From contig NZ_BSTR01000048.1 of NCBI RefSeq assembly GCF_030269645.1, positions 18,403 through 60,868 of the forward strand: a stretch of DNA of 42,466 bases, written 5' to 3'. Source of the DNA: Actinokineospora sp. NBRC 105648. Its GTDB lineage: Bacteria > Actinomycetota > Actinomycetes > Mycobacteriales > Pseudonocardiaceae. Positions 9,119 through 17,273 of this stretch are shown here, piece after piece. The notes under the pieces are model-generated. The model did no database searches. It was given only the letters and a program-made list of their open reading frames with translations, and had not been told where the DNA came from. Position numbers and translations under genes: made by a program. Positions within the stretch are counted from its first letter, which is position 1. Every line of letters starts with the position of its first letter.

Positions 9119-9697
9119 TCAGCTCGGCCACTGGGGTTCTCCGCTCTCACGGGCCAGGTTCGGCCGCCGGTACGGGCGGTAGTCCTGCGGCGTGCTGTCG
9201 TACGGGTACCGGATCTTGCGGTAGACCGTGCCGGTGCCACTCGCCTGCTCGTAGCCCCAGTACTCGGTCCGGGCGGCGTCGGCCCACTGGTCGAACAGCG
9301 CGACGTGCCGGGTGTCGTTGGTACCGACGGCATCGATCAGCGCGTCGCCGGTGCGCAGGTCTTCCTTGGCCACCGGGTCGGCCAGGCTCGCGAGCCCCTG
9401 GGTACTGGTCCCGCCGTAGGGCGCGGTGGGCAGTTCCCAGGCCATCGAGACGTAGCCGGAGCAGTCGGTGCGGTAGCGGCCGTGCGGGGTGGTGTGGAAG
9501 GCGTCCTGGCTGTACGGGACCGACGGGGCCAGCCAGCCGCGCGCCCGGTTGATGATCTCCGCGCGGGTGGTCGAGGTGGGAATGGCCAGGGCGAGCGCGC
9601 CGGTGTTCGAGAAGCTCGCCTTGACGACGGGTGGACCAGGGGCGGGGGTGACGGCGGCGCAGACCAGGACGGCCGCGATGGTGAGGTGGACGCGCAT
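9119..9697 (-). CDS. Secreted NlpC/P60-like cysteine hydrolase (putative)
   Basis: A 192-aa exported protein with a short N-terminal hydrophobic signal (MRVHLTIAAVLVCAAVTPA). It has a papain-like NlpC/P60 signature: RTDCSGYVSMAW with predicted nucleophile Cys79, and TRHVALFDQWAD with His131. YWGYEQASG follows as the likely third-residue region. Such enzymes cleave cell-wall peptides or amide bonds outside the cell, but this subgroup is poorly characterised and the substrate is unknown. GGAG precedes the ATG at 9697. A decayed paralogue lies immediately downstream, indicating a local tandem duplication. Confidence 0.7.
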   Translation of the reverse strand: MRVHLTIAAVLVCAAVTPAPGPPVVKASFSNTGALALAIPTSTTRAEIINRARGWLAPSVPYSQDAFHTTPHGRYRTDCSGYVSMAWELPTAPYGGTSTQGLASLADPVAKEDLRTGDALIDAVGTNDTRHVALFDQWADAARTEYWGYEQASGTGTVYRKIRYPYDSTPQDYRPYRRPNLARESGEPQWPS

Positions 9698-9790
9698 CTG
9701 GGGTTCTCCAGGATCAACTTCGGATACCTGGATGTTCGCGCTCCCGCGTGCAGGTTTCCTCCAGAACTCCTGGAAGCACCTTGAGGTTCG

Positions 9791-10552
9791 CTATAGGTCC
9801 TTGCGGGCGACGACCGCGTAGGTCATCGCCATGGTCGGATCGCCCGAGGCCGGGGCGTCCGGCCGCCAGAGCGGCGTCCACACCACGCCGGGGTCGATGA
9901 CCGTCAAACCCGCGCACAGCCCGCCCACCTCTGCCAGGTTGCGCGGGACCGCGGGGGAGCCGGTGCCCGCGTACAGGCGCAGCACGTCGGCCTCGGCCTC
10001 CGGCTGGGCGTCGGCGGTGCCGTGCGTGATGGCGAAGTGGCTGCCCGGGGCCACCGCGGCGGCGTAGCGGTCGATCGCCTGGCCCGCGTCGGCGACGAAG
10101 TGCAGCACGGCCAGCATCAGCACACCGACCGGCTGGTCGAGGTCCAGCAGCCGGGACACCGCGTCGGTGGCCAGCACCGCCTCCGGTTCGCGCAGGTCCC
10201 CCAGCACGGCCGCGGCGTTGGGCACCTCGCGCAGCACGATCTCGCTGTGCGCGACCGCGATCGGGTCGTTGTCGACGTAGACCACCGGTGCGCCGGGTGC
10301 GATCTCGTGCACGTTGCCCACCGACGGGATGCCGGAGCCGAGGTCGAGGAACTGCCGCACACCCTGGCTCAGGTAGTACTCGACCACCCGCCGCAGGAAC
10401 GCCCGGTTCGTCCGGGCCGCCGCGGCGGCGTTGGGCATCACGGTCAGGAACCGCTCGGCGAAGGCCCGGTCCGGCTCGAAGTTGCAGGCGCCACCGAGCA
10501 GGTAGTCGTAGATCCGGGCCGGGTGCGGCCGCTCAGGATCGATCTCGGTCAC
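9791..10552 (-). CDS. SAM-dependent methyltransferase, Methyltransf_19 (DUF574) family
   Basis: A 253-aa protein starting VTEIDPERPHPARIYDYLLGG, the characteristic N-terminus of this actinobacterial family. The SAM-binding region is FLDLGSGIPSVGNVHEI, followed by VVYVDNDPIAVAH. FAITHGTAD and the C-terminal GVVWTPLWRPD also fit. The GTG at 10552 has GGGGAGG upstream; a longer frame would overlap the divergent gene. Family members are very abundant in actinomycetes, and their substrates are mostly unknown. The gene is divergent from a PHA-synthase-like hydrolase with a 71-bp shared promoter region. Confidence 0.88.
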   Translation of the reverse strand: MTEIDPERPHPARIYDYLLGGACNFEPDRAFAERFLTVMPNAAAAARTNRAFLRRVVEYYLSQGVRQFLDLGSGIPSVGNVHEIAPGAPVVYVDNDPIAVAHSEIVLREVPNAAAVLGDLREPEAVLATDAVSRLLDLDQPVGVLMLAVLHFVADAGQAIDRYAAAVAPGSHFAITHGTADAQPEAEADVLRLYAGTGSPAVPRNLAEVGGLCAGLTVIDPGVVWTPLWRPDAPASGDPTMAMTYAVVARKDL

Positions 10553-10623
10553 TCCGCGCCTCCCCCGTGGTCGTCCCGCCGTGGGGATACTAGTCGCGCG
10601 CGTACCCAACGGAAGGGGCAGTG

Positions 10624-11682
10624 ATGCCGACGGCACCTGACTGGGTGGCATCAGCTACCACGAACGTGGCAGCCAAGCTCCTGCGCGGCGGACTGGCGGA
10701 CCTGCGCCCCCTGCCCCGCGCCCTCATCGACAAGGGCCGACTGCGCTCGGTCTACCGCTTCGCCCCCGGCACCGAACCGGCGGCGGGCGACCCGGTCCTA
10801 CTGGTCCCACCGCTGGCCGCCCCCGCCCTGTGCTTCGACCTCAGGCGGGGCTGCAGCCTCGCGGAGCACCTGGTCGACGCCGGTCGCAAGGTCTACCTGG
10901 TCGACTACGGCACCGTCAGCTTCGCCGACCGCGGACTCGGCCTCGAACACTGGATCGACGACGTCCTCCCACACACCATCCGCGCGGTCAGCGCGGACGC
11001 GGGCGGACGCCCGGTGCACGTGGTGGCCTGGTGCCTGGGCGGGATCATGTCGCTGCTCACCGCCGCGGACAAATCAGACCTGCCGATCGCCTCCATCGCC
11101 ACCATCGCCGCCCCGATCGACATGACGGCCATCCCCCTGGTCGCCCCGTTCAAACCCCTGGTGGACCTCACCAACGGCTGGATCCTGACCCCGGCCTACC
11201 GACTGCTCGGCGGCGCACCCCGGGCACTGGTGAAGCGGGCCTTCCAGCTCTCGGCGATCGACAAGGTGATCACCAAGCCCTACGCCGTGCTCCGCAACCT
11301 GGCCGACGCAGACTTCCTGGCACAGTTGGAGGCGGTGGACCGGTTCACCGACAACATGATCGCCTACCCGGGCCGGACCTTCGGCCAGATCTACCACCAC
11401 TTCTTCCGGGCGAACGACCTGGCGGAGGGCCAGTTGGACCTGGGTGGACGGCGGATCTCGTTGGAAGAGCTGAAGATCCCGATCCTGGTCATCGCGGGCG
11501 ACAACGACACCATCGCCCCCAAGCGCGCCGTGGGCCACTTGGTCGACGTCCTGGACAACGCCACGGACGTGAGCTTCCAGGTGTGCCCGGGCGGCCACCT
11601 GGGGGTGCTGACCGGCAGGGCGGCCAGGACAACCACCTGGCACCACCTGGACAACTTCCAGAACACGCACAACCCCAGGTAG
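10624..11682 (+). CDS. Polyhydroxyalkanoate synthase-like alpha/beta hydrolase
   Basis: A 352-aa alpha/beta-fold protein whose nucleophile elbow is VVAWCLGG with Cys137, not serine. That is the hallmark of PHA synthases (PhaC). LLVPPLAAPALCFDL, the late aspartate loop VIAGDNDTIAP and GGHLG (catalytic His) complete the triad. Length matches class III PhaC, which needs a PhaE partner; no PhaE, phasin, PhaA or PhaB gene is nearby. It may therefore be a thioester hydrolase or transferase of the PhaC superfamily and not a polymerase. GGAAGG lies 7 bp before the ATG at 10624; an overlapping GTG at 10621 is less well spaced. Confidence 0.75.
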   Translation: MPTAPDWVASATTNVAAKLLRGGLADLRPLPRALIDKGRLRSVYRFAPGTEPAAGDPVLLVPPLAAPALCFDLRRGCSLAEHLVDAGRKVYLVDYGTVSFADRGLGLEHWIDDVLPHTIRAVSADAGGRPVHVVAWCLGGIMSLLTAADKSDLPIASIATIAAPIDMTAIPLVAPFKPLVDLTNGWILTPAYRLLGGAPRALVKRAFQLSAIDKVITKPYAVLRNLADADFLAQLEAVDRFTDNMIAYPGRTFGQIYHHFFRANDLAEGQLDLGGRRISLEELKIPILVIAGDNDTIAPKRAVGHLVDVLDNATDVSFQVCPGGHLGVLTGRAARTTTWHHLDNFQNTHNPR

Positions 11683-11753
11683 TGAGCACGCGAGTTCCCC
11701 ATCGAGCACCACGACACCAAACCCCGACGGCAGCCGGCACGGGGTAATAGCAG

Positions 11754-11786
11754 AGCGAGCGCCGGCATGGCACGCCGGCGCTCGCT
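11754..11786. terminator. Strong hairpin terminator
   Basis: Perfect 13-bp stem (AGCGAGCGCCGGC with its complement) and a 7-nt loop, 71 bp after the PHA-synthase-like gene. No T-tract follows, as is usual for actinobacterial terminators. Confidence 0.75.
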
Positions 11787-11797
11787 GAGCTGGAAAT

Positions 11798-11939
11798 GCT
11801 CGATTGGGCGAAGTGGCTTTGTTTGGGGCCCCTAAGAAAAGAGGCGCCGGGGCGAAGCGGGTGGGAAAGGGATCACCCACCCCGAAGCCAGGCTAGCGCC
11901 TCTTTTCTCCCCAAACAAAGCCACTTCGCCCAATCGAGC
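11798..11939. repeat. 142-bp long interrupted palindrome
   Basis: Nested inverted repeats. The outer arms are 31 bp and perfectly complementary (11798-11828 and 11909-11939). The second arms are 13 bp (11835-11847 and 11896-11908). An inner 7-bp pair GGGTGGG/CCCACCC lies at 11859-11865 and 11876-11882. Six unpaired bases interrupt the left side only. It sits between convergent genes, next to a separate terminator, and is far longer than termination needs. A MITE-like or REP-like element, or a folded RNA, is possible. Confidence 0.9.
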
Positions 11940-12049
11940 GCTGTGTTGTGGAACTTGGGAGTGCGGTAGTTGGGATGTCCTCACGGGGGGTGGCCGCCCG
12001 TTGTGGCGGGTTCGCGTGGACGTCCGTCTTTCTGTCCAGTGTGGACTTC

Positions 12050-13534
12050 TTACATGTGGACGACGGGGCCCGCGGTGCTCAGCTCCGCCGAGACGCCGGG
12101 GCGCAGGACGAACGCGCAGATGACGGCGCCCACGCCGAACAGGACCGCGCTCCAGGTGAAGGCCGCGCTGTAGCCCGCGATCGCCGCCGTGGCCGGGTTC
12201 TTGCCGCTGAGCAGTTGGCTGGTGACCACGTTCGTCGCGACCGTGCTGAACAGGGCCGTGCCGATCGAGCCGCCGATCTGCTGGACCGCGTTGATCGCCG
12301 CCGAGGCCGCGCCGGAGTCGTGCGGGTCGACGCCCGCGATGCCGACGTTCATCGACGAGGCCATGGTCAGGCCGATGCCGAAGCCGGAGACCAGCAGGCC
12401 CGGCAGTACGTTGGCGGAGTAGGTGCTGGTCTCGTCGAGCAGGGCCAGCAGGCCGGTGCCCGCGCCCGCCAGCAGCATGCCGACGGTGACCAGCAGGCGG
12501 GGGCCGATCTTGGGCAGCAGGACGGTGGTGGCCATGGTGGCGCCGACCATCAGGGTGCCGATCATCGGCAGGAAGGCGACGCCGCTCTCGACCGGGCCGA
12601 AGCGCAGGTTCTGCTGCATGAAGTAGGTGAGGAACAGGAAGATCACGAACATCCCCGCGCACAGCACGAAGATGGACAGGAAGGACCCGCCCCGGTTGCG
12701 GTGCAGCAGGATCCGCAGCGGGAGCAGCGGGTGGGCGACCTTGGTCTGGGAGTAGACGAAGGCGATCAGCAGGACGCCGCCCGCGACCAGGAAGCCCCAG
12801 GTGTCCACCGAGCCCCACGACTTCGACGCGGCGTTGCCCAGGCCGTAGACCAGCGCGAACATGCCCGCGGTGGCGGTCACCACGCCGATCAGGTCGAGCC
12901 GCGGGCGCTCCTCGGCGTCGCTCGGGCCCAGCAGCAGCAGGCCGCCGACGAAGCCGATGCCCGCGAAGATCAGGTTGACGAACATGCACCAGCGCCAGTC
13001 GAGGTACTCGGTGAGCACGCCGCCGAGCAGCAGACCGATCGCGCCGCCCGCGCCGGAGATGGCGCCGAAGATGCCGAACGCCTTGCCGCGCTCGGCCGGG
13101 TCGGTGAACGTGGTGGTGAGCAGCGAGAGCGCGGCGGGCGCCAGCAGCGCGGCGAACACGCCCTGGCCGACGCGGGCCGCGACGAGCATGCCGAAGCTGC
13201 CCGCCGCGCCGCCGATCGCGGAGGCGACCGCGAAGCCCGCGACGCCGGTGAGGAAGGTGATCCGGCGGCCGAACAGGTCGGCGATCCGGCCGCCGATGAG
13301 CAGCAGGCTGCCGAAGCTGAGCGCGTAGCCGGTGATCAGCCACTGCCGCTGGTCGTCGGAGAAGCCGAGGTCGCGCTGCGCCGAGGGCAGCGCGATGTTG
13401 ACCACGGTCGCGTCCAGGATGACCATGACCTGCGCGATGGCGATGACCGCCAGGATCAGCCAGCGCTTGTTGCCCGAGTGCTCGGCGCCCGGGGTGGGCG
13501 GTGCCGATGTGGACAGTGATTCGGATGTGGTCAT
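12050..13534 (-). CDS. MFS drug:H+ antiporter, DHA2 (EmrB/QacA) family
   Basis: A 494-aa integral membrane protein of the 14-helix DHA2 type. The family signature LDATVVNIALP (40-50) is in the first helix. Motif A, GGRIADLFGRR (81-91), lies in the first cytoplasmic loop. The antiporter-like region contains GAISGAGGAIGLLLGGVL. It would export a toxic compound in exchange for protons. The gene is divergent from a TetR regulator (96-bp gap), the classical arrangement for a substrate-induced efflux pump. The ATG at 13534 is preceded by a purine-rich site. Substrate unknown. Confidence 0.93.
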   Translation of the reverse strand: MTTSESLSTSAPPTPGAEHSGNKRWLILAVIAIAQVMVILDATVVNIALPSAQRDLGFSDDQRQWLITGYALSFGSLLLIGGRIADLFGRRITFLTGVAGFAVASAIGGAAGSFGMLVAARVGQGVFAALLAPAALSLLTTTFTDPAERGKAFGIFGAISGAGGAIGLLLGGVLTEYLDWRWCMFVNLIFAGIGFVGGLLLLGPSDAEERPRLDLIGVVTATAGMFALVYGLGNAASKSWGSVDTWGFLVAGGVLLIAFVYSQTKVAHPLLPLRILLHRNRGGSFLSIFVLCAGMFVIFLFLTYFMQQNLRFGPVESGVAFLPMIGTLMVGATMATTVLLPKIGPRLLVTVGMLLAGAGTGLLALLDETSTYSANVLPGLLVSGFGIGLTMASSMNVGIAGVDPHDSGAASAAINAVQQIGGSIGTALFSTVATNVVTSQLLSGKNPATAAIAGYSAAFTWSAVLFGVGAVICAFVLRPGVSAELSTAGPVVHM

Positions 13535-13578
13535 GGTCGCCCCCTGGGAGAAAAGTCCTCTGTGGTTTCGGTGGCGAC

Positions 13579-13620
13579 GCTAACACAGAAGCGGAGGGGT
13601 TATCTCCGGTTTCGTGCTAA
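13579..13620. promoter_or_regulatory. Candidate efflux-pump operator region
   Basis: The divergent MFS/TetR intergenic region contains CGGAG-N7-CTCCG, flanked by GCTAACAC on one side and GTGCTAAGC on the other, giving an imperfect dyad. I infer the TetR binds here; the exact operator cannot be fixed by eye. Confidence 0.35.
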
Positions 13621-13629
13621 GCTGAGAGC

Positions 13630-14277
13630 GTGACATCCGACACCCACGCGCTCATCCGCCCCCTCCGCGCCGACGCCGAACGCAACCGCGCCCGCGTCGT
13701 GGTGGCCGCGCGCGAGGTGTTCGCCCAGCACGGCCTAGGTGTGACGCTGGACGACGTCGCCCGGCACGCGGGCGTCGGCGTCGGCACCGTCTACCGGCGC
13801 TTCCCCAACAAGGAGGCCCTGGTCTCGGCGGTCTTCGACCACGTCATCGCCGAGCTCATCAACATGATCCACGGCCATGTGTCCAATGTGGACGCCTGGC
13901 GCGGGCTGACCGAGCTGATCACCGAGATCGCCGAGCGGCAGTCCGGCGACCGCGGCCTCTACGAGCTCTGCACCAAGTCCGACTTCGGCCAGATGGACCG
14001 CATCGCCGCGCACTTCACCCCGGCCGCCGAGGCCCTGGTGTCCCGCGCGCAGGCCGAGGGCTCGCTGCGCCCGGACTTCTCCACCAACGACATCGGCCCG
14101 ATGATCCTGATGATCGCGGCCGTCTCCGAGAACACCCGCCAAGTCGACCCGGACGCCTGGCGCCGCTACCTCATCCTGCTGCTCGACGGCCTGCGCGCGC
14201 CGGGCGCGACCCCGCTGCCCGGGCACCCGCTGTCCCACGAGGAACTCAAGGACGCCATGTGCTGCGGGGAGGCCTGA
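13630..14277 (+). CDS. TetR-family regulator (efflux repressor)
   Basis: A 215-aa TetR protein. The HTH spans about residues 17-63: RNRARVVVAAREVFAQHG, then TLDDVARHAGVGVGTVYRRFPNKEALV split over two helices. The C-terminal ligand domain is helical and ends in GHPLSHEELKDAMCCGEA, with a vicinal cysteine pair near the C-terminus. GTG start at 13630. It is divergently transcribed from the DHA2 exporter and so probably represses it. Confidence 0.88.
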   Translation: MTSDTHALIRPLRADAERNRARVVVAAREVFAQHGLGVTLDDVARHAGVGVGTVYRRFPNKEALVSAVFDHVIAELINMIHGHVSNVDAWRGLTELITEIAERQSGDRGLYELCTKSDFGQMDRIAAHFTPAAEALVSRAQAEGSLRPDFSTNDIGPMILMIAAVSENTRQVDPDAWRRYLILLLDGLRAPGATPLPGHPLSHEELKDAMCCGEA

Positions 14278-14376
14278 CCGCTCGACGTCGGCGTGGTCGT
14301 CCTGATTCGCTTGCACCGCAACGGTTCCAGGGCGACACCGCAGCGGCGGGGTCGCGCCGCGAGGGCCGAACGGTGG

Positions 14377-14556
14377 TCATGACCGGTCGATGACCGCGGC
14401 TTGCAGGGCGTTGCCGACCTCGACCAGGGCGTTGCCCAGCGTCAGGTCCATCCGGTCGGTGATGGCCGGGTTGTGCGGGATCTGCTCGAGGTAGCGGTCA
14501 ATGGCCTTGCCGACGGTGACGAGATCTTCGATGAGATCGGTGGTCTGTTCGCTCAT
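14377..14556 (-). CDS. Small hypothetical protein (59 aa)
   Basis: Starts MSEQTTDLIEDLVTVGKAID and is entirely helical and acidic in its first half, with no membrane segment. The ATG at 14556 is chosen because the upstream in-frame extension is unlike a protein. The ribosome-binding site is weak. It is divergent from the XRE-TPR regulator (176-bp shared promoter region), so it could be that regulator's target. Family not recognised. Confidence 0.5.
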   Translation of the reverse strand: MSEQTTDLIEDLVTVGKAIDRYLEQIPHNPAITDRMDLTLGNALVEVGNALQAAVIDRS

Positions 14557-14732
14557 GGGGACAGTGTGGCCGGCCGGTCGGTGTTCCGGAACGGTGGCGA
14601 AAGCGCAGGTCACGGCACCGCAGGCGGGCGCTGTCAACCCGGAGGATTAGCCGGAGGACTGGTCGAGGAACGGCTGCGCGGGCGCGGTCCGGTGTTACTC
14701 TCGGAGACGGAGTCAGCACAGAGAGGACGCGG

Positions 14733-16058
14733 GTGTCGATCGACCCGAACGCCCTGTTGCGGGCCGCGCGTGCGAGCCGGGGCCTGACCCAGGGCCAGCT
14801 GGCCGACCTGGCGAACACCGAGGTCGAACGAGCCACCGGCAAGCCCGGCGCGATGGACGCCGACTACGTGGGCAAGCTGGAACGCGGCATCCACCGCTGG
14901 CCCAACCGCGACTACCGGGCAGCCCTGCGACAGGTGCTCGCGGTGCGCACCGACGCGGACTTGGGCCTGCACTGCACGCGGTCCCGTTCGGGGGTCCCGC
15001 AGGGCGAGGAAGGGGACGACGTGGAACGCAAAGCCTTCTTGCGAGTGCTCACCGGAACTGCTGTCGGGGTAGTGGCTGGTGACTTGCTGGGTGGGTTCGG
15101 GGCTGGGGCAGGCACGGGCGGGCAGCGGGTCGGGCAGGTGGAGGTAGAGCAGGTTCGGTCGATGACCAGGATGTTCGCCGGCCAGGACAGTGGGACGGCG
15201 GGCGGCCTGTCGGCGGAAGCCGTGGTCGCGCAGCTGTCCATGTCGCGGCAGTTGCTCAACAGGCGATTCGCTCAGGACGCGGTGCGGCGACAGTTGTTCG
15301 CCGCAGTCGCCGAGTTGGCTGACCTGACGGCGGGTATGTGTCTGGACAGTGGTGCGTTGCGTGAGGCGGAGCGCTGTTTCCGGTTCGCGGTCAGCTGTGC
15401 CACTGAGTGCGAAGACTGGTCGCTGCGGGCGAAGGCGCTCGCCGGGCTGACAAGTCTTTCGGTTCACCAGGGCAATGCCGAGGACGCGTTGAGCTATGCC
15501 GAACTGGCCTTGGTCCGAGCCGACCGGTTGCCCCCGGTTGTGCGGGCGATCGTGCACACCAAGCACGCCAGGGCGCTTGGGCTGAGCGGAAGACACCGAG
15601 CGGGAGATTGCCTGGCGGCGGTAGGGCAGGCGGAGACCCACTTCGCTCGGCACACCTCGGATGAGAGTCAGGTGCGGCCCTACCTGGCGGCGCACCTTGA
15701 ACGGGACATCGGCCGGGCGATGCTCTGCCTCGCGGTTCAGGGTGGGGACTACGGTGCCGCGCAGCAGCGGCTGCACTCGGCGGTGGCCAAGTTCCCGGCG
15801 GGGTCCTCCCGCGCGAAGTCTTTGACCATGGCGAATCTGGCTCATCTGACGATGGTTCGTGCTGATCCGGTTGAGGCGGTGTCGTTGGGGCATAGTGCGG
15901 TTGATTCGGTGGGGTTGGTGCGGTCGGAGCGGGTGTTCGCGGCTTTTCGGCAGTTGCGGGTTGCTGGGCAGCGGTATCGGTCGATTCCGCAGGTTCGGGA
16001 GTTGAACCAGCGGATCACCACCCTGCTCCCACCCGCTACGGCAACTCAGGCTCGATGA
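14733..16058 (+). CDS. XRE-family regulator with C-terminal TPR-like repeats
   Basis: A 441-aa protein with an N-terminal helix-turn-helix (about residues 5-70: LLRAARASRGLTQGQLADLAN and YVGKLERGIHRWPNRDYRAAL). A linker with a short hydrophobic glycine-rich stretch (VLTGTAVGVVAGDLLGG) follows. The long helical C-terminal region resembles TPRs (ERCFRFAVSCATECEDW, EDALSYAELALVRADRL). The layout is like Streptomyces NsdA-type regulators, in which the TPR part binds a partner or peptide. GTG start with GAGAGGA upstream. The last quarter uses more T-ending codons than the rest. Confidence 0.83.
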   Translation: MSIDPNALLRAARASRGLTQGQLADLANTEVERATGKPGAMDADYVGKLERGIHRWPNRDYRAALRQVLAVRTDADLGLHCTRSRSGVPQGEEGDDVERKAFLRVLTGTAVGVVAGDLLGGFGAGAGTGGQRVGQVEVEQVRSMTRMFAGQDSGTAGGLSAEAVVAQLSMSRQLLNRRFAQDAVRRQLFAAVAELADLTAGMCLDSGALREAERCFRFAVSCATECEDWSLRAKALAGLTSLSVHQGNAEDALSYAELALVRADRLPPVVRAIVHTKHARALGLSGRHRAGDCLAAVGQAETHFARHTSDESQVRPYLAAHLERDIGRAMLCLAVQGGDYGAAQQRLHSAVAKFPAGSSRAKSLTMANLAHLTMVRADPVEAVSLGHSAVDSVGLVRSERVFAAFRQLRVAGQRYRSIPQVRELNQRITTLLPPATATQAR

Positions 16059-16247
16059 GCTGCGCCACCTGGAGTGCGAGCCGGCAAGCCTTGTCCTGAG
16101 CGGTGCCTGCTACGACTTCCGTGGAGACCCGGGAAGCGATCGACACCGCCATGTCACTGAGCACGTGCCGGCACCGCTGCCTCGGCTGGTTTGCACTGCT
16201 TGCGACAGGCCGTTGCCGATGATGTCGAATGTAGGCGGTTCGGTCAC
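16036..16247 (-). pseudogene. Small gene, apparently frameshifted
   Basis: On the reverse strand a GTG at 16247 with a good GGGAGG site opens VTEPPTFDIIGNGLSQAVQT and runs into unlikely sequence (WRCRSLPGSPRKS). In another frame, DMAVSIASRVSTEVVAGTAQ continues as a credible helix to ELP-stop at 16036. The total length (212 nt) is one base short of a multiple of three, consistent with a single-base indel near 16155-16190. The alternative is an intact 38-aa protein from ATG 16152. The end overlaps the XRE-TPR gene by 23 bp, tail to tail. Family unknown. Confidence 0.35.
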
Positions 16248-16341
16248 TGTCGTGCGCCTCCCGGTTCGGCCGATGCCAACGACGGCCGGGCCCGGGAGGG
16301 GCGTGCGAATCAAAGCATATAACCGTAAGAGTGACGTCCAG

Positions 16342-16434
16342 CTACTTCAGCTCGGACGACGACTTCCCGAGTAGGCGGCGGGCGACGATGAGTTGCTGGA
16401 TCTGCGGGGTTCCTTCGAAGATGTCCAGGTTCTT
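16342..16434 (-). pseudogene. Orphan 3' end of an acyl-CoA dehydrogenase gene
   Basis: Reverse-strand coding remnant reading LDIFEGTPQIQQLIVARRLL, then GKSSSELK and a TAG stop. It matches the end of the dehydrogenase gene at 20227-21432: 85 of 91 bases are identical between 16344-16434 and 20229-20319, same orientation, 3885 bp apart. Similarity stops abruptly at 16434. The fragment keeps the catalytic EGT motif but has no start or FAD domain. It marks one edge of the accessory block. Confidence 0.88.
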
Positions 16435-16565
16435 ATTCGCCGGAATCGCTGCCTTGGGGTCTTGTTGGGCATATGGCTTCTGACATGGGCATTTCCGGTC
16501 GTCGACGGTCGTTGTCGGTCAACACCGTTTGACGTCTGACGGCCGGGAGACGGCCTGAGCCCTTG

Positions 16566-16829
16566 TCACCGGCCTTCGTATCGACGCTGGTTGTCAGCCT
16601 GTGTCGTCGTGGTGCGAGCCCGATAGTCAGAGGCGTTCTTATCCCCAGTTGCCGTGTATCGGCGGGGCGCGGTGTCGCTGACCTTGCGGGGCGTCGGCCT
16701 GGTTCTGGCCGACCTTGAAGCCGCGGCCCGGGCAGAGCGCGGAGCTTCGTAGGTGGCCCGCTCTGCCAGTTGATAGCGGTTCCATATGGCGATCTGGGTG
16801 GGTCCAGGGTCGCGGCGGCTGTTGAGCAT
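16566..16829 (-). CDS. Doubtful small ORF (87 aa)
   Basis: ATG at 16829 preceded by GGGAG at a suitable distance. The product starts MLNSRRDPGPTQIAIWNRYQ and becomes rich in Arg, Thr and Ala with no recognisable domain. Third-position GC is lower than in neighbouring genes, and an alternative frame overlaps it. It may be a decayed gene. It is one of very few coding candidates in the 840-bp stretch before 17274. Confidence 0.25.
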   Translation of the reverse strand: MLNSRRDPGPTQIAIWNRYQLAERATYEAPRSARAAASRSARTRPTPRKVSDTAPRRYTATGDKNASDYRARTTTTQADNQRRYEGR

Positions 16830-17273
16830 CTGGCTGCTCCCTACGGTGACTCGACAACCTGAGTGGAGTTCGCGGGGCTTGGTCGCCCCCGCTTCCTCGC
16901 ACTGGCCGCCCTAGCGCTGGGAGGGTGGTGTCAAGGGTGGAGCCCGCTCCATCGCGTAGCGACGCCGTAGGCGCCCTTGATGGCGCCCTGCCAGTGTTAG
17001 ACGATTACGGCGAGAGGAAGCCCCGTCCTCGTGCGCCTGGCCCTCATCGACCTACGCCGCGTCGCCTGCGCGGTGCAGCGTCCCGGCCCCGGTCGCTCAG
17101 CCGTGCCGCGCGCCCGCGCGGGCGGAGCGGAGCGGGAGCCCGCGCCGTGGCGCGATGGATGTGGACCACCCACCCAGGTGACCGGCCCGCCCGCCGCGCC
17201 GCGCGGGCGGCGCGGCCTTGATCTCATAGAGGCAAGTTCGGCAACGCCCTACAGCGGGTGTCGTTTCGCGTGC
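16830..17273. other. Non-coding stretch with a 50-bp imperfect palindrome
   Basis: No convincing gene. A dyad at 16931-16980 has end arms TCAAGGG/CCCTTGA and a central TCGC-GTA-GCGA hairpin; it looks like a repetitive intergenic element. The part from about 17090 to 17215 is extremely GC-rich, with several short inverted repeats. Confidence 0.4.

Noticed and set aside
10553..10651. N-terminal extension of the Methyltransf_19 protein
   Set aside because: It would overlap the divergent gene's start; the family's conserved N-terminus and a good ribosome-binding site support GTG 10552.
11836..11880. Coding extension of the MFS transporter into the long palindrome
   Set aside because: The frame that continues past the MFS gene is a different frame from the transporter; the transporter itself stops at TAA 12050-12052.
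17090..17215. Possible structured RNA in the GC-rich stretch
   Set aside because: Several short inverted repeats are expected by chance at this composition; no promoter or terminator frames them.
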